The notes below the pieces were generated by a model that was not told the DNA's origin, searched no databases, and saw only the letters and a list, made by a program, of their open reading frames with translations. Shown here piece after piece: positions 35,261-44,015 of a DNA stretch of 64,000 nucleotides (within the stretch, counting starts at the first letter, position 1; every line of letters begins with the position of its first letter). Made by a program: the position numbers and the translations under genes. This DNA comes from an uncultured Flavobacteriaceae bacterium (GTDB taxonomy: Bacteria; Bacteroidota; Bacteroidia; Flavobacteriales; Flavobacteriaceae), in assembly GCA_947494715.1 (NCBI GenBank), contig CANLWG010000005.1:1-64000 (forward strand), written 5' to 3'.

Positions 35261-36253
35261 ATGAACTACGATGATGAAATAAAATTGGCCAAAGAAAAAG
35301 ATATTATTGAAGCGGGCGATATTTTTGATTTTAGGGAAACCCCCAATGAGGCACTTTTTGAAGACTTCTACACATTCTGTAGGAAACACTTGGACTCTAG
35401 TCTGAAAAAGCACAACATTGACCCGACCGCTTTCATCTACACTAATTTTTTTGAGACCAATGCCTGGGCACAACTAAAGAATGACACTTTTTCCATTCAT
35501 ATCAATCTGGGATTGATTGTGGGTTGCTCGGAGAAATTTTTAAAAAACAAGGCCTTGGATGACTATTTGGAAGCAACCTATCCGGATATGTTTGGACATT
35601 ACGACAATCCGATAACCGCATTGGCCTTTCAGGTAGCAACACAGTTTACTTATTATCACGAGTTTGCCCATTTGGTCCAGTTTTCCAAAAAAAGAGAAAA
35701 ATTGTCACTGCAGGAGAGGTATATTGGAGCATCGGAATATGATAGCGTGGCACATTGCTTAGAGACCAATGCGGACACCCTAGCCGCCATAGCAATAGCA
35801 ACCCATATCCAACAATACATCAAAAAAAGTTTTGGAGATAAGGTTTCCCAAGAAAATGTGGAGTTTACAATCGTTGTTCTCTGTTCTTGTTTGCTTAACC
35901 ATATTGCAAGTTTCTGTGAAGACCTACCCAACATTTATTACAAAGAACATTCGCATCCACATCCTTTCCTCCGCCTGTTTATGGTCAATTTGAATATTGT
36001 GTACTACTTAAATCAAAGTGGTTTTTTCAAAGTGCAAGGGATTGACATCCAAGTCAATCCAATTTTCAAGAAAGTGTTGGACTTCTATAAGGGCTTGGAA
36101 GAAAACAAGGTGTTTGACACAACTATGGCCGAAGCAATGGAAGAGGCAGCCTTACAGCAAAAAGAAATAGCCAACTATATGGGAGATTTGATTGAATTTG
36201 ATTTGGAAGACTACAAAAACGCCATTGACGAATGGAATAAGCACATCGCATAA
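35261..36253 (+). CDS. Putative HExxH metallopeptidase-like protein
   Basis: A 330-residue soluble protein of unknown family. A zinc-peptidase signature is visible: YYHEFAHLVQF (HExxH, about residues 133-137), followed about 30 residues later by ETNADTLAAIA, which fits the glutamate ligand of gluzincins. Proteases with this signature are sometimes coupled to toxins or repressors in defence islands. It lies 180 bp after the PIN gene and converges with the S24 repressor gene. Confidence 0.6.
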   Translation: MNYDDEIKLAKEKDIIEAGDIFDFRETPNEALFEDFYTFCRKHLDSSLKKHNIDPTAFIYTNFFETNAWAQLKNDTFSIHINLGLIVGCSEKFLKNKALDDYLEATYPDMFGHYDNPITALAFQVATQFTYYHEFAHLVQFSKKREKLSLQERYIGASEYDSVAHCLETNADTLAAIAIATHIQQYIKKSFGDKVSQENVEFTIVVLCSCLLNHIASFCEDLPNIYYKEHSHPHPFLRLFMVNLNIVYYLNQSGFFKVQGIDIQVNPIFKKVLDFYKGLEENKVFDTTMAEAMEEAALQQKEIANYMGDLIEFDLEDYKNAIDEWNKHIA

Positions 36254-36293
36254 CAAATAGCTTAATGGTTGGGTTAACCACAATCTCCTGAAA

Positions 36294-37067
36294 TTACCCC
36301 TTTTCTTTTTGAAGTGCCTCCAATTCCACGCCTAGCTCATTGAACATCCGCATAATACTATCTAGCTTTAGCTCATGGGGCTCATACTCTTGAGTATTGA
36401 TGCTACAGGTAAATTCCCAAAGTTCCAAGACTTCGGAAATGGGCACTTCGTAGGGTTGATAGCTCTTGTTATCGGACGCCAATTTCAAGGTGCCATTTTC
36501 TTCTATCTGATCAAAAACCCGTTTATAGACCATTCCATCGTTTTGGGTCAATAGCACATAGGTCTTCCCGCTTTTAATTTCATTACGATCTTCCACGAAT
36601 TTACCAATGACAAAAGAGCCTGGTTTCATGGGCAGCATGGAATCCCCCTTGATAGGAAAGGCCCGATGCTTGCCCGTGGGCAAAAACGGTAGTTTGATCT
36701 TTTCCAGTTGCTCGATATATTCCGGGTCGTCATAACCGGCCAGATAGCCTGCCGAAGTCTTTACTGGGACCACTTCGATCATGTCCTCGTTTTCTTGGTT
36801 GACCATAATGGGAAAAAGTACGCGTTGGTTTCCAAGCTCAATAAACGAAAAATCCTTGGCCTTTGTCAAATCCTTGCGGATCAAGATATCAACAGGTACC
36901 TTAAAAAAATCGGAGATTTTGACCATAAGGTCCAGCGTGGGCATGGAACGCCCCTCCTCCTTCGAACCGATGGTCGAACGCGTCACCCCCAACTCTTCCG
37001 CCAATTCTTCCTGAGAGAGCTTCTTAAGTTGCCTGAGATGGCTGATATTTTTACCTACGAAATACAT
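36294..37067 (-). CDS. XRE-type repressor with S24 (LexA/UmuD-like) self-cleavage domain
   Basis: A 257-residue regulator. An N-terminal HTH_3 (NISHLRQLKKLSQEELAEELGVTRSTIGSKEEG) is joined to a peptidase S24 domain: cleavage-site-like SAGYLAG near residue 105, catalytic Ser in GDSMLP near 142, and Lys in GKTYVLL near 170. Such proteins bind operators until RecA-ssDNA promotes self-cleavage. It is divergent from the polymerase genes and shares its 58-bp promoter region with them. ATG 37067 begins the HTH domain. It probably also controls the operon at 25.2 kb. Confidence 0.88.
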   Translation of the reverse strand: MYFVGKNISHLRQLKKLSQEELAEELGVTRSTIGSKEEGRSMPTLDLMVKISDFFKVPVDILIRKDLTKAKDFSFIELGNQRVLFPIMVNQENEDMIEVVPVKTSAGYLAGYDDPEYIEQLEKIKLPFLPTGKHRAFPIKGDSMLPMKPGSFVIGKFVEDRNEIKSGKTYVLLTQNDGMVYKRVFDQIEENGTLKLASDNKSYQPYEVPISEVLELWEFTCSINTQEYEPHELKLDSIMRMFNELGVELEALQKEKG

Positions 37068-37069
37068 AA

Positions 37070-37116
37070 TTGCTACAAATATAAGCAATACTTGCTACAA
37101 AATGTAGCTAAGTTTG
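37070..37116. promoter_or_regulatory. Divergent promoter with repressor operators
   Basis: Leftward, TATATTTG (plus 37076-37083) serves the repressor. Rightward, TAAGTTTG (37109-37116) serves the polymerase gene. Between and over them lie CTACAAAATGTAG (37095-37107) and the inverted repeat TTGCT...AGCAA (37070-37088), with TTGCTACAAA present twice. This is the expected layout of an autoregulated SOS-type switch. Confidence 0.68.
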
Positions 37117-37124
37117 TTTTCGCT

Positions 37125-38339
37125 ATGAATGAACAGATTCTACACCTTGATCTCGACACCTTTTTTGTCAGCTGCGAACGGCTCCTGGACTCCCGTTTAT
37201 TGCACCGTCCACTCTTGGTCGGTGGTACCGGGGATCGCGGAGTGGTCTCCGCCTGTAGCTATGAGACCCGTAGGTTCGGCATCCATTCGGGAATGTCCAT
37301 GAAACTGGCCCGTCAACTCTGTCCAGAGGCCACGGTCATCAGGGGCAATGCCGGAACCTATACCAAATTCTCGCAACAGGTCACCGAGATCATTAAGGAG
37401 AAAGTACCTGTATTCGAAAAATCCAGTGTGGACGAATTCTATGCGGACCTGACCGGAATGGACAAATTCTTTGGTACCTATAAATACGCCTGTGAACTCC
37501 GTAACTATATTATAAAAGAGACCGGGCTCCCCATTTCCTTTGGACTCTCCTCAAACAAGGTGGTTTCGAAGATGGCCACGGACGAGGCCAAGCCCAACAA
37601 CCAGATGCGGGTGGACTTTGGGCTGGAAAAACCTTTTTTGGCACCACTTTCCATCCGTAAGATCCCGTCGGTTGGTAAAAAGACCTATGAGACCCTTCGG
37701 GGCTTGGGCATCCTAAAAGTGAAGACCGTCCAGGACATGCCCCTCGAACTGATGACCAGTGCACTGGGCGTACATGGCCAAACCATTTGGAAACGGGCCC
37801 AGGGCATCGACCGGCCACCTTTGGTCCCGTTCCATGAACGGAAATCCATCTCCACGGAACGCACCTTTGGCAAGGATACCATCAACATAGAGCAATTGAA
37901 GACGACCCTGACCGCCATGGTGGAAAACCTGGCCTTTCACCTGCGGACCAACGACAAATTGACCGCCTGTGTGACCGTTCGCATCCGCTATTCGGATTTC
38001 CAGACCTATTCCAAACAAATGCGGATTCCCTATACCAGTGCCGATCATATCCTAATTCCCAAAGTCTTATCGCTTTTCGGAAAGCTCTATGAGCGCAGGA
38101 TGTTGGTACGTCTGGTCGGGGTGCGGTTCACCGATCTGGTCTCCGGGAACTATCAGATCCATTTGTTCGACGACACCATGGAAATGCTCAGCCTCTATAA
38201 TGCTATGGACCGTATCCGAAAACGTTATGGCGACAGAAAGGTGCTGTACGCTTCCTCCATGGGGGCCAAAAGTATCGGACGGTTCCACAACCCCTTTATT
38301 GGGGAACCGCCCATTGTCCTCGCCCACCGGACCCAATAA
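37125..38339 (+). CDS. Y-family DNA polymerase (UmuC/ImuB-like)
   Basis: A 404-residue translesion polymerase. The palm motifs LHLDLDTFFVSCERLL and SSVDEFYADLTGMD give the metal-binding Asp/Asp-Glu residues, with GLSSNKVVSKMAT and the HhH stretch IPSVGKKTYETLRGLG after them, then a little-finger domain. The intact DE pair argues for an active enzyme. ATG 37125 starts exactly at the palm domain; the open frame extends upstream into the repressor gene but that part is not expected to be translated. It is the first gene of the damage-inducible set and divergent from the repressor. Confidence 0.9.
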   Translation: MNEQILHLDLDTFFVSCERLLDSRLLHRPLLVGGTGDRGVVSACSYETRRFGIHSGMSMKLARQLCPEATVIRGNAGTYTKFSQQVTEIIKEKVPVFEKSSVDEFYADLTGMDKFFGTYKYACELRNYIIKETGLPISFGLSSNKVVSKMATDEAKPNNQMRVDFGLEKPFLAPLSIRKIPSVGKKTYETLRGLGILKVKTVQDMPLELMTSALGVHGQTIWKRAQGIDRPPLVPFHERKSISTERTFGKDTINIEQLKTTLTAMVENLAFHLRTNDKLTACVTVRIRYSDFQTYSKQMRIPYTSADHILIPKVLSLFGKLYERRMLVRLVGVRFTDLVSGNYQIHLFDDTMEMLSLYNAMDRIRKRYGDRKVLYASSMGAKSIGRFHNPFIGEPPIVLAHRTQ

Positions 38340-38361
38340 TAACCTTAAAACCAAACTTTTT

Positions 38362-41300
38362 ATGTATTTGAATTGCCACAGTTATTACTCCCTCCGTTTC
38401 GGAACCTTCTCCGAAATCGAATTGTTGGGAATGGCCAAAGAGAACGGGGTATCCCAACTGGCCCTAACCGACATCAACAATACCTCAGCCTGCCTCAACT
38501 TTATACGAAAGGCTGCCGATTGTGGCATCAAACCCATCGTGGGGATTGATTTCAGGAATGGGGCCCAGCAGCAATTTGTGGGCATTGCCAAGAACAACAA
38601 GGGGTTTCAGGAGCTTAATGAACTCTTATCCTACCACTCCCATAATGATTTAAAAATCTGGGACGAGGCCCCCATCTTCACCGATGCCTTGGTAATCTAT
38701 CCCTTTGAAAAGGTGCTCCAATTGGAAAAGACTTCTTTTCGTGAGCATGAGTATATCGGCATCTCTATTGAGAACCTGAGACGCTTGCCCTTTTCCAAAT
38801 ATAAAGACTACAACGACAAACTCGTGATCCAACAACCGGTGACCTTTCGAACCCAACGGGATTTCAATGCCCATCGGTTGTTGAGGGCCATCGACTTGAA
38901 TACGCTTTTGAGCAAGCTCCAAGAGACCGATCAGGGCCGTAAATCAGAAAAGATGCTGGCCCAAGGGGAATTATTGGAGCTATTTAGGGAGTTTCCCCAT
39001 ATTATTGAAAACACCCAAAAGCTTTTGAACCAATGTTCCATTGAATTCGGATTTGGGGAGAGCCGTAGCTCCCAGAACCAACAGGTATTCGGGGAGTCCA
39101 AAGAGGGGGATTTCCAAACGCTTGAAAGTCTCTGCAATAAGGGACTGCCTAAACGGTATCCCAACCCCGCCCAAAAGGTCAAAGACCGATTGCAACGGGA
39201 ACTGCAGACCATCAAAAAACTGGATTTTGTGTCCTATTTCCTAATCAACCATGATATCGTTTCCCATGCCAAGGAAAAAGGGTTTTTTCATGTGGGTCGT
39301 GGTAGCGGGGCCAACAGTATCGTAGCCTATATCATTGGTATCACCGATGTGGACCCCATCGAACTCGACCTCTATTTTGAACGCTTTATCAATCCCTATA
39401 GGGCGAGTCCCCCCGATTTTGATATCGATTTTTCCTGGAAGGACCGGGAAGAGATGACCGCCTATATTTTTGAGCGTTTTCCCAATACCGCACTCCTGGC
39501 AACCTATAACACCTTTAAGTACCGGGCCGCGGTTCGGGAAATCGGGAAGGTCTTCGGGCTTCCCAAGGAGGAAATCGACAAACTGAGCGATGGCCGTTAC
39601 ACTTTTGAGACCTTGGACAACAATGCCAAACAGGTCTTGAAATATGCAGGGTTCATCAAAGGCATGCCCAACCATCTGAGTGTCCATGCTGCGGGTATCC
39701 TGATATTGGATCGACCCATTCACTTTTACTCCGCCACGGACCTCCCGCCCAAGGGGTTTCCCACGGTACAGTTTGACATGATCATTGCCGAGGATGTAGG
39801 CATCTTTAAGTTCGATATCCTGGGCCAACGTGGACTGGCCAAGATCAAAGATGCCATCGAAATCATCCACCAAAACCAGCCCGATAATCCGCCTTTGGAT
39901 ATTACTGAGGTGGAGACCTTCAAAAAAGACGAGAATATCAATACGCTGTTAAGTCAGGGCAAGGCCATTGGTGCCTATTATGTGGAGAGTCCGGCCATGC
40001 GAGGCCTGATGAAGAAATTGGGGGTGAACGATTACCTCGGATTGGTGGCAGCCAGTTCGGTCATACGGCCCGGGGTTTCCTCCTCAGGGATGAAAGATGA
40101 GTACATCCGAAGGCATCGCACCCCTGAACGCCGAAAGGAAGCACATCCCATTCTTGCAGAGATCATGCCCGAGACCTATGGTATCATGGTCTATCAGGAG
40201 GATGTACTGAAAGTAGCGCATTATTTTGCGGGATTGGATTTGGGGGAGGCCGATGTCCTGCGTCGCGGAATGTCGGGCAAGTTCCGTTCCCGAGCGGAGT
40301 TTGCTGCAGTGGAGGCCAAGTTCTTTGCCAATTGCAAGACAAAGGGCTATTCCGATGCGCTGGCCAAGGAGGTCTGGGAACAGATTGCCAGCTTTGCGGG
40401 CTATGCTTTTGCCAAGGGGCATTCGGCTTCCTATGCGGTGGAAAGCTACCAGAGCCTTTATTTGAAATGCTACTATCCCTTGGAGTTTATGGTGGCCGTA
40501 CTGAACAATGGGGGAGGGTTCTATACCACCGAGCACTATATCCAAGAGGCCCGCATGTGTGGGGGCATCATTCATCCGCCCTGTGTGAACCAAAGCGACC
40601 ATCCCAATTGTATCTATGGCAAGGACATCTATTTGGGACTGGGGTATCTTCGAAACCTGGAAAGTTTGGTCATCCAACGGTTGCTCTCTGAACGTCAGTT
40701 ATATGGAAAGTTCAAATCCCTGGATGACTTTATCGACCGCGTGGCCATCAGCTTGGAACAACTCACCATCCTGATCCGTATCGGGGCCTTTCGGTTTACG
40801 GGACTGCAAAAGAGTGAGCTGCTCTGGCAGGCCATCTTTAAATTAAACGCTACCAAGAAAAGTACGGGCCATCCGAAGCTTTTTAAGCCCAAACACAGAA
40901 AGTTTACACTTCCAAAACTGGAGCACAACTGGCTGGAGGATGCCTACGACCAAATGGAGCTTTTGGGCTTTCCCCTGTATGATTATTTCGATATTATCTC
41001 AGAGGAGCCCAAAAACCAACTATTGGCGAAAGACATGCCCAACTATCGAAATAAGCCCATGTTGCTCTACGGTATCATGGTCAACACCCGATTCAATACC
41101 ACCAAACATGGCAAAAACATGCGGTTGAGCACTTTTATTGATAGAGAAGGGGCATATTTTGATGCGGTCCATTTTACAAACGTCGTGGACAAATATCCCA
41201 TCCATGGAAGGGGGGTCTTTGCCTGTTATGGAAAGATCTGTGAGGAATTCGGACATTATAGCATGAACATCATCCGGTCCAAAAAGATGCCCTTGAAATC

Positions 41301-41382
41301 CGACCCCCGAAGCCCAGAGGAACCCAGCTTCCAAAGGGACCCCTTTACCCAAAAAGCGAAGCGAAAGCAAATCCAAACCTGA
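38362..41382 (+). CDS. DNA polymerase III alpha subunit-like, error-prone type (DnaE2-like)
   Basis: A 1006-residue C-family polymerase, shorter than replicative DnaE. The N-terminal PHP domain (CHSYYSLRFGTFSE) has TDIN where active enzymes have TDH, so proofreading is unlikely. The polymerase core has the catalytic aspartates in PDFDIDFSW (near 350) and FDILGQRGL (near 482), and the C-terminus carries helix-hairpin-helix and OB regions. It begins 22 bp after the Y-family gene. Together they match the DnaE2/Y-polymerase mutasome pattern, here carried by a mobile element. Confidence 0.9.
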   Translation: MYLNCHSYYSLRFGTFSEIELLGMAKENGVSQLALTDINNTSACLNFIRKAADCGIKPIVGIDFRNGAQQQFVGIAKNNKGFQELNELLSYHSHNDLKIWDEAPIFTDALVIYPFEKVLQLEKTSFREHEYIGISIENLRRLPFSKYKDYNDKLVIQQPVTFRTQRDFNAHRLLRAIDLNTLLSKLQETDQGRKSEKMLAQGELLELFREFPHIIENTQKLLNQCSIEFGFGESRSSQNQQVFGESKEGDFQTLESLCNKGLPKRYPNPAQKVKDRLQRELQTIKKLDFVSYFLINHDIVSHAKEKGFFHVGRGSGANSIVAYIIGITDVDPIELDLYFERFINPYRASPPDFDIDFSWKDREEMTAYIFERFPNTALLATYNTFKYRAAVREIGKVFGLPKEEIDKLSDGRYTFETLDNNAKQVLKYAGFIKGMPNHLSVHAAGILILDRPIHFYSATDLPPKGFPTVQFDMIIAEDVGIFKFDILGQRGLAKIKDAIEIIHQNQPDNPPLDITEVETFKKDENINTLLSQGKAIGAYYVESPAMRGLMKKLGVNDYLGLVAASSVIRPGVSSSGMKDEYIRRHRTPERRKEAHPILAEIMPETYGIMVYQEDVLKVAHYFAGLDLGEADVLRRGMSGKFRSRAEFAAVEAKFFANCKTKGYSDALAKEVWEQIASFAGYAFAKGHSASYAVESYQSLYLKCYYPLEFMVAVLNNGGGFYTTEHYIQEARMCGGIIHPPCVNQSDHPNCIYGKDIYLGLGYLRNLESLVIQRLLSERQLYGKFKSLDDFIDRVAISLEQLTILIRIGAFRFTGLQKSELLWQAIFKLNATKKSTGHPKLFKPKHRKFTLPKLEHNWLEDAYDQMELLGFPLYDYFDIISEEPKNQLLAKDMPNYRNKPMLLYGIMVNTRFNTTKHGKNMRLSTFIDREGAYFDAVHFTNVVDKYPIHGRGVFACYGKICEEFGHYSMNIIRSKKMPLKSDPRSPEEPSFQRDPFTQKAKRKQIQT

Positions 41383-41419
41383 TTTTGTATCTTAGGATTG
41401 ACTAACTAAGACTTTCATT

Positions 41420-42037
41420 ATGTGCTACCGAACACGACTCAATGCCGACCTCGGCCAAATTGAGATATCCTTCGAGGCTGCTTTTTTGGAACCCGATGGT
41501 TACGAACCACAAGAAGAAATCAATGGTTTTGCCCACAAACCCTATCCGGTAATCACGGACGAGCATCCAGGGAAAATTCAATTGTTTGATTGGGGTTTGA
41601 TACCTTTCTGGGCCAAGGAGGACAAGATCAAACGGGCCACCCTTAACGCTAAAGTGGAAACACTCACCGAAAAGCCATCCTACCGGCAGTCGGTAAACAA
41701 GCGGTGTCTCGTCATTGCAGATGGCTTTTACGAATGGCAATGGCTAGATCCAAAAGGCAAGGAAAAACAGAAGTATTTGATTCGACCCAAAGATCAGGAC
41801 ATCTTTGCTTTAGCAGGCATCTATTCCCATTGGACCGACAAGCAGACCGGAGAGCAAAGGTCAACCTATAGCATCGTGACCACCGAAGCCAATGAACTCA
41901 TGGCGGAGATACATAACAACAAAAAACGGATGCCCATCGTACTGCAGGAACGGGATAGGCGCAGATGGTTGACCGAAGAGGATTATAGTGGCTTTGCCTT
42001 TCCCTACGAAGCGGATTTGGTGGCCGAAAAGTGTTGA
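41420..42037 (+). CDS. SRAP-domain protein (YedK/HMCES-like)
   Basis: A 205-residue protein that links covalently to abasic sites in single-stranded DNA through Cys2 (MCYRTR). Other family residues are visible: NAKVETL, FYEWQW with the active Glu, and EIHNNKKRMPIVL. It protects lesions met during replication, which fits its place 37 bp after the translesion polymerases. It lies only two bases before the next small gene. Confidence 0.9.
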   Translation: MCYRTRLNADLGQIEISFEAAFLEPDGYEPQEEINGFAHKPYPVITDEHPGKIQLFDWGLIPFWAKEDKIKRATLNAKVETLTEKPSYRQSVNKRCLVIADGFYEWQWLDPKGKEKQKYLIRPKDQDIFALAGIYSHWTDKQTGEQRSTYSIVTTEANELMAEIHNNKKRMPIVLQERDRRRWLTEEDYSGFAFPYEADLVAEKC

Positions 42038-42039
42038 TA

Positions 42040-42201
42040 ATGAGAAAGATATTTGAGGACGTTTATGCAATACTATTTCATCCTGAGGGAGAGGAAGGAC
42101 TGCCCGATGGGTCAAAATCCCTTTGGTTCAAAATAGTAATAGTATTTCTTTTGATTGGAATCCCCTTATTGGTGTTTTGGTTCGGGGATGTGGGATTTTA
42201 G
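42040..42201 (+). CDS. Small single-pass membrane protein
   Basis: A 53-residue frame starting MRKIFEDVYAILFHPEG, with one hydrophobic helix (about residues 30-48, rich in I, V, L) and a short tail. It starts two bases after the SRAP stop codon, which suggests co-translation with the damage-response set. The family is not recognised. Codon use and position support it being real despite its size. Confidence 0.5.
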   Translation: MRKIFEDVYAILFHPEGEEGLPDGSKSLWFKIVIVFLLIGIPLLVFWFGDVGF

Positions 42202-42331
42202 GCTACTACAAAAGCAACTGATCTACTTGAATTGTACATGTGGACTATCAATCCCAATCCAAATACCTTTTTTAAAGTAACAAAAGTTGTACTCTATCGT
42301 CATCCCTGTGAGATAAACTTACAGGGACCTT

Positions 42332-43168
42332 ATGGCAACAGCTAAAAAAATACATCCATTTTTTTCTGGACTTTTAATTCTTCTGGTCATCGGTGGTATA
42401 ATGCTGATACCTCTTGATAAGCTAACTACAGAACCCTATTTTTCAAGCTTCCAAGTTGAATATGTTGTGTTATCCATTAAAATGCTATTGATTTTTCTGA
42501 CCGGTGTAACACTTATAAAAAAACTTAATCAGAAAGCTCTATCAGGCATTGATCCAAAGTATAAATGGCCCCTCAAATATTTGAACCTTATCCCTGTTTA
42601 CCTCTTCGTACTAGGTATCTTGTCGTTTATAAACAAGGACTTATCATTGGTAAACCCCTCTAACGTATTCCTATTGCTAACCGCTTGTTTGTTGGTAGGT
42701 TTTGCAGAGGAATCTGTTTTTAGAGGTTACTTGCAACCGCTCTTTATCAAAAAATATATCGCACATAAAAATGGTATTTTTTTAGGTGTACTATTTCCGG
42801 CAGTATTTTTTGGCGCTTCACACTTGCTGAACCTGACCGTTAATGACAATGTTCCACAGGTAATCGGACAATCGATCTATGCCATTTTCATTGGATTCTT
42901 TTTCGGAGTGGTCCTATTAAAGACCCATAAATTAATTCCTATCGCGATTACCCATGGGCTCATCAATTTTTTCTTCTTATTTGGTTCCCTACCCAACTTA
43001 AATGCCAGTACGGATGGTTATACGCAACAACAAATGGAAATTCCTTTGATGGAACAGATTCTGGCAGCAGCAACTCCGCTACTTATTTTTCTCCCATTGT
43101 TTATTGTTGGTCTCATAGTATTGAGGAAAATAAACAAAGAGGAAATCCTAAAAAAACTAAATGTTTAA
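42332..43168 (+). CDS. CPBP family intramembrane glutamic metalloprotease
   Basis: A 278-residue membrane protein with about eight helices. The CPBP (CAAX prenyl protease/bacteriocin-processing) motifs are EESVFRGY near residue 127, FGASHLLN near 163 and ITHGLINF. These proteases act inside the membrane; bacterial members are tied to bacteriocin self-immunity or stress, and the substrate here is unknown. It lies just outside the recognised SOS module, and the element may end between 42.2 and 42.33 kb. Confidence 0.85.
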   Translation: MATAKKIHPFFSGLLILLVIGGIMLIPLDKLTTEPYFSSFQVEYVVLSIKMLLIFLTGVTLIKKLNQKALSGIDPKYKWPLKYLNLIPVYLFVLGILSFINKDLSLVNPSNVFLLLTACLLVGFAEESVFRGYLQPLFIKKYIAHKNGIFLGVLFPAVFFGASHLLNLTVNDNVPQVIGQSIYAIFIGFFFGVVLLKTHKLIPIAITHGLINFFFLFGSLPNLNASTDGYTQQQMEIPLMEQILAAATPLLIFLPLFIVGLIVLRKINKEEILKKLNV

Positions 43169-43182
43169 AAACAATTAAGATT

Positions 43183-43699
43183 ATGAAGTACAGATTATTC
43201 TTTTTAAGTATACTATTGGTACCAGTATTTCTAAGCGCTCAAAACGAAAGTACCGACCTCAAGCTAAAACAGGTCATTGAGGATTTTAGGACATCCATAA
43301 TAGCGCACGATGACATCGAGAAATTTGGAAACCTATTTCTGCACGACTCCATAACCTGGGGCCGCTATTTTTACCAACAAAACAAAAAAGGCAGCAATGG
43401 GACAGATGCCGGACTTCAAGTTCCATTCAACGGATTACAAGACATTTTACACAAACCTAAAAGAGAAAAGCGAAGAAAAGTTTTACCATGTTAGAATTGA
43501 TCAGCGGGGAGAATTCGCGACCATATCCTTTGATTATTCCTTATCCGTTGATTCAAAAATCCAGAATTGGGGAACGGAATATTGGTCACTGATATTGGTC
43601 AACGATATCTGGAAAATAACATCGGTCACCTGGACCATGAACAATGAAGAGATAGAAAGGTGTCCCTTTTCAAATGAAAAATCATTTCGCTTGGATTAA
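43183..43699 (+). pseudogene. Frameshifted exported NTF2-like protein
   Basis: An N-terminal frame (MKYRLFFLSILLVPVFLSAQ signal peptide, then KQVIEDFRTSIIAHDDIEKF...) runs until about 43385. The logical continuation (MGQMPDFKFHSTDYKTFY ... TEYWSLILVNDIWKITSVTW) is in the +1 frame and ends at 43699. The switch falls at or near an A-run (AACAAAAAAG, 43381-43390). The joined product of about 170 residues looks like a SnoaL/DUF4440-type protein. This is either a real inactivation, a slippage site, or a one-base sequencing error. It is 14 bp after the CPBP gene. Confidence 0.6.
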
Positions 43700-44015
43700 T
43701 TCACCCTTGTGTAAAGGAAAATTCAAAAGTTAGCTTAAACTCTTTACAAAAGCCTCCGATTGTGTAGAGTTGGTTGTTTTAACCATTGAAGCGCACGGTA
43801 TTTCCGAGGAATCAATTACACCCATATTCAGTAGGATGTTAAAAGTTGATAGTGTCATAAAAGGTCAATTAACGGGACAATTAGAAAAGACGGAAAATGA
43901 AACTGTAATCGATTTTAATAAGTGCTTATTTTTACTATACTGAAAAACGGCCATTTTGTAGCACTAGTTACCTGCCGTTCATAATGGCCATCCCTGTAGA
44001 TTTAGAAATATAAAT
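43700..44015 (+). other. Gap with a possible gene fragment
   Basis: An open stretch without a start codon (43734-43943) reads ELVVLTIEAHGISEES and on to a stop. It may be a gene remnant, but I do not recognise it. Nothing else was seen before the convergent permease gene. Confidence 0.3.

Noticed and set aside
36708-37124. N-terminal extension of the Y-family polymerase into the repressor gene
   Set aside because: The palm domain starts at ATG 37125, and the extension lies antisense to the repressor coding region, upstream of the predicted promoter.
17991-42201. A complete conjugative element
   Set aside because: Only relaxase, accessory mob protein and coupling protein are present; no TraB-TraQ-type pore genes were found, so it is called mobilizable.
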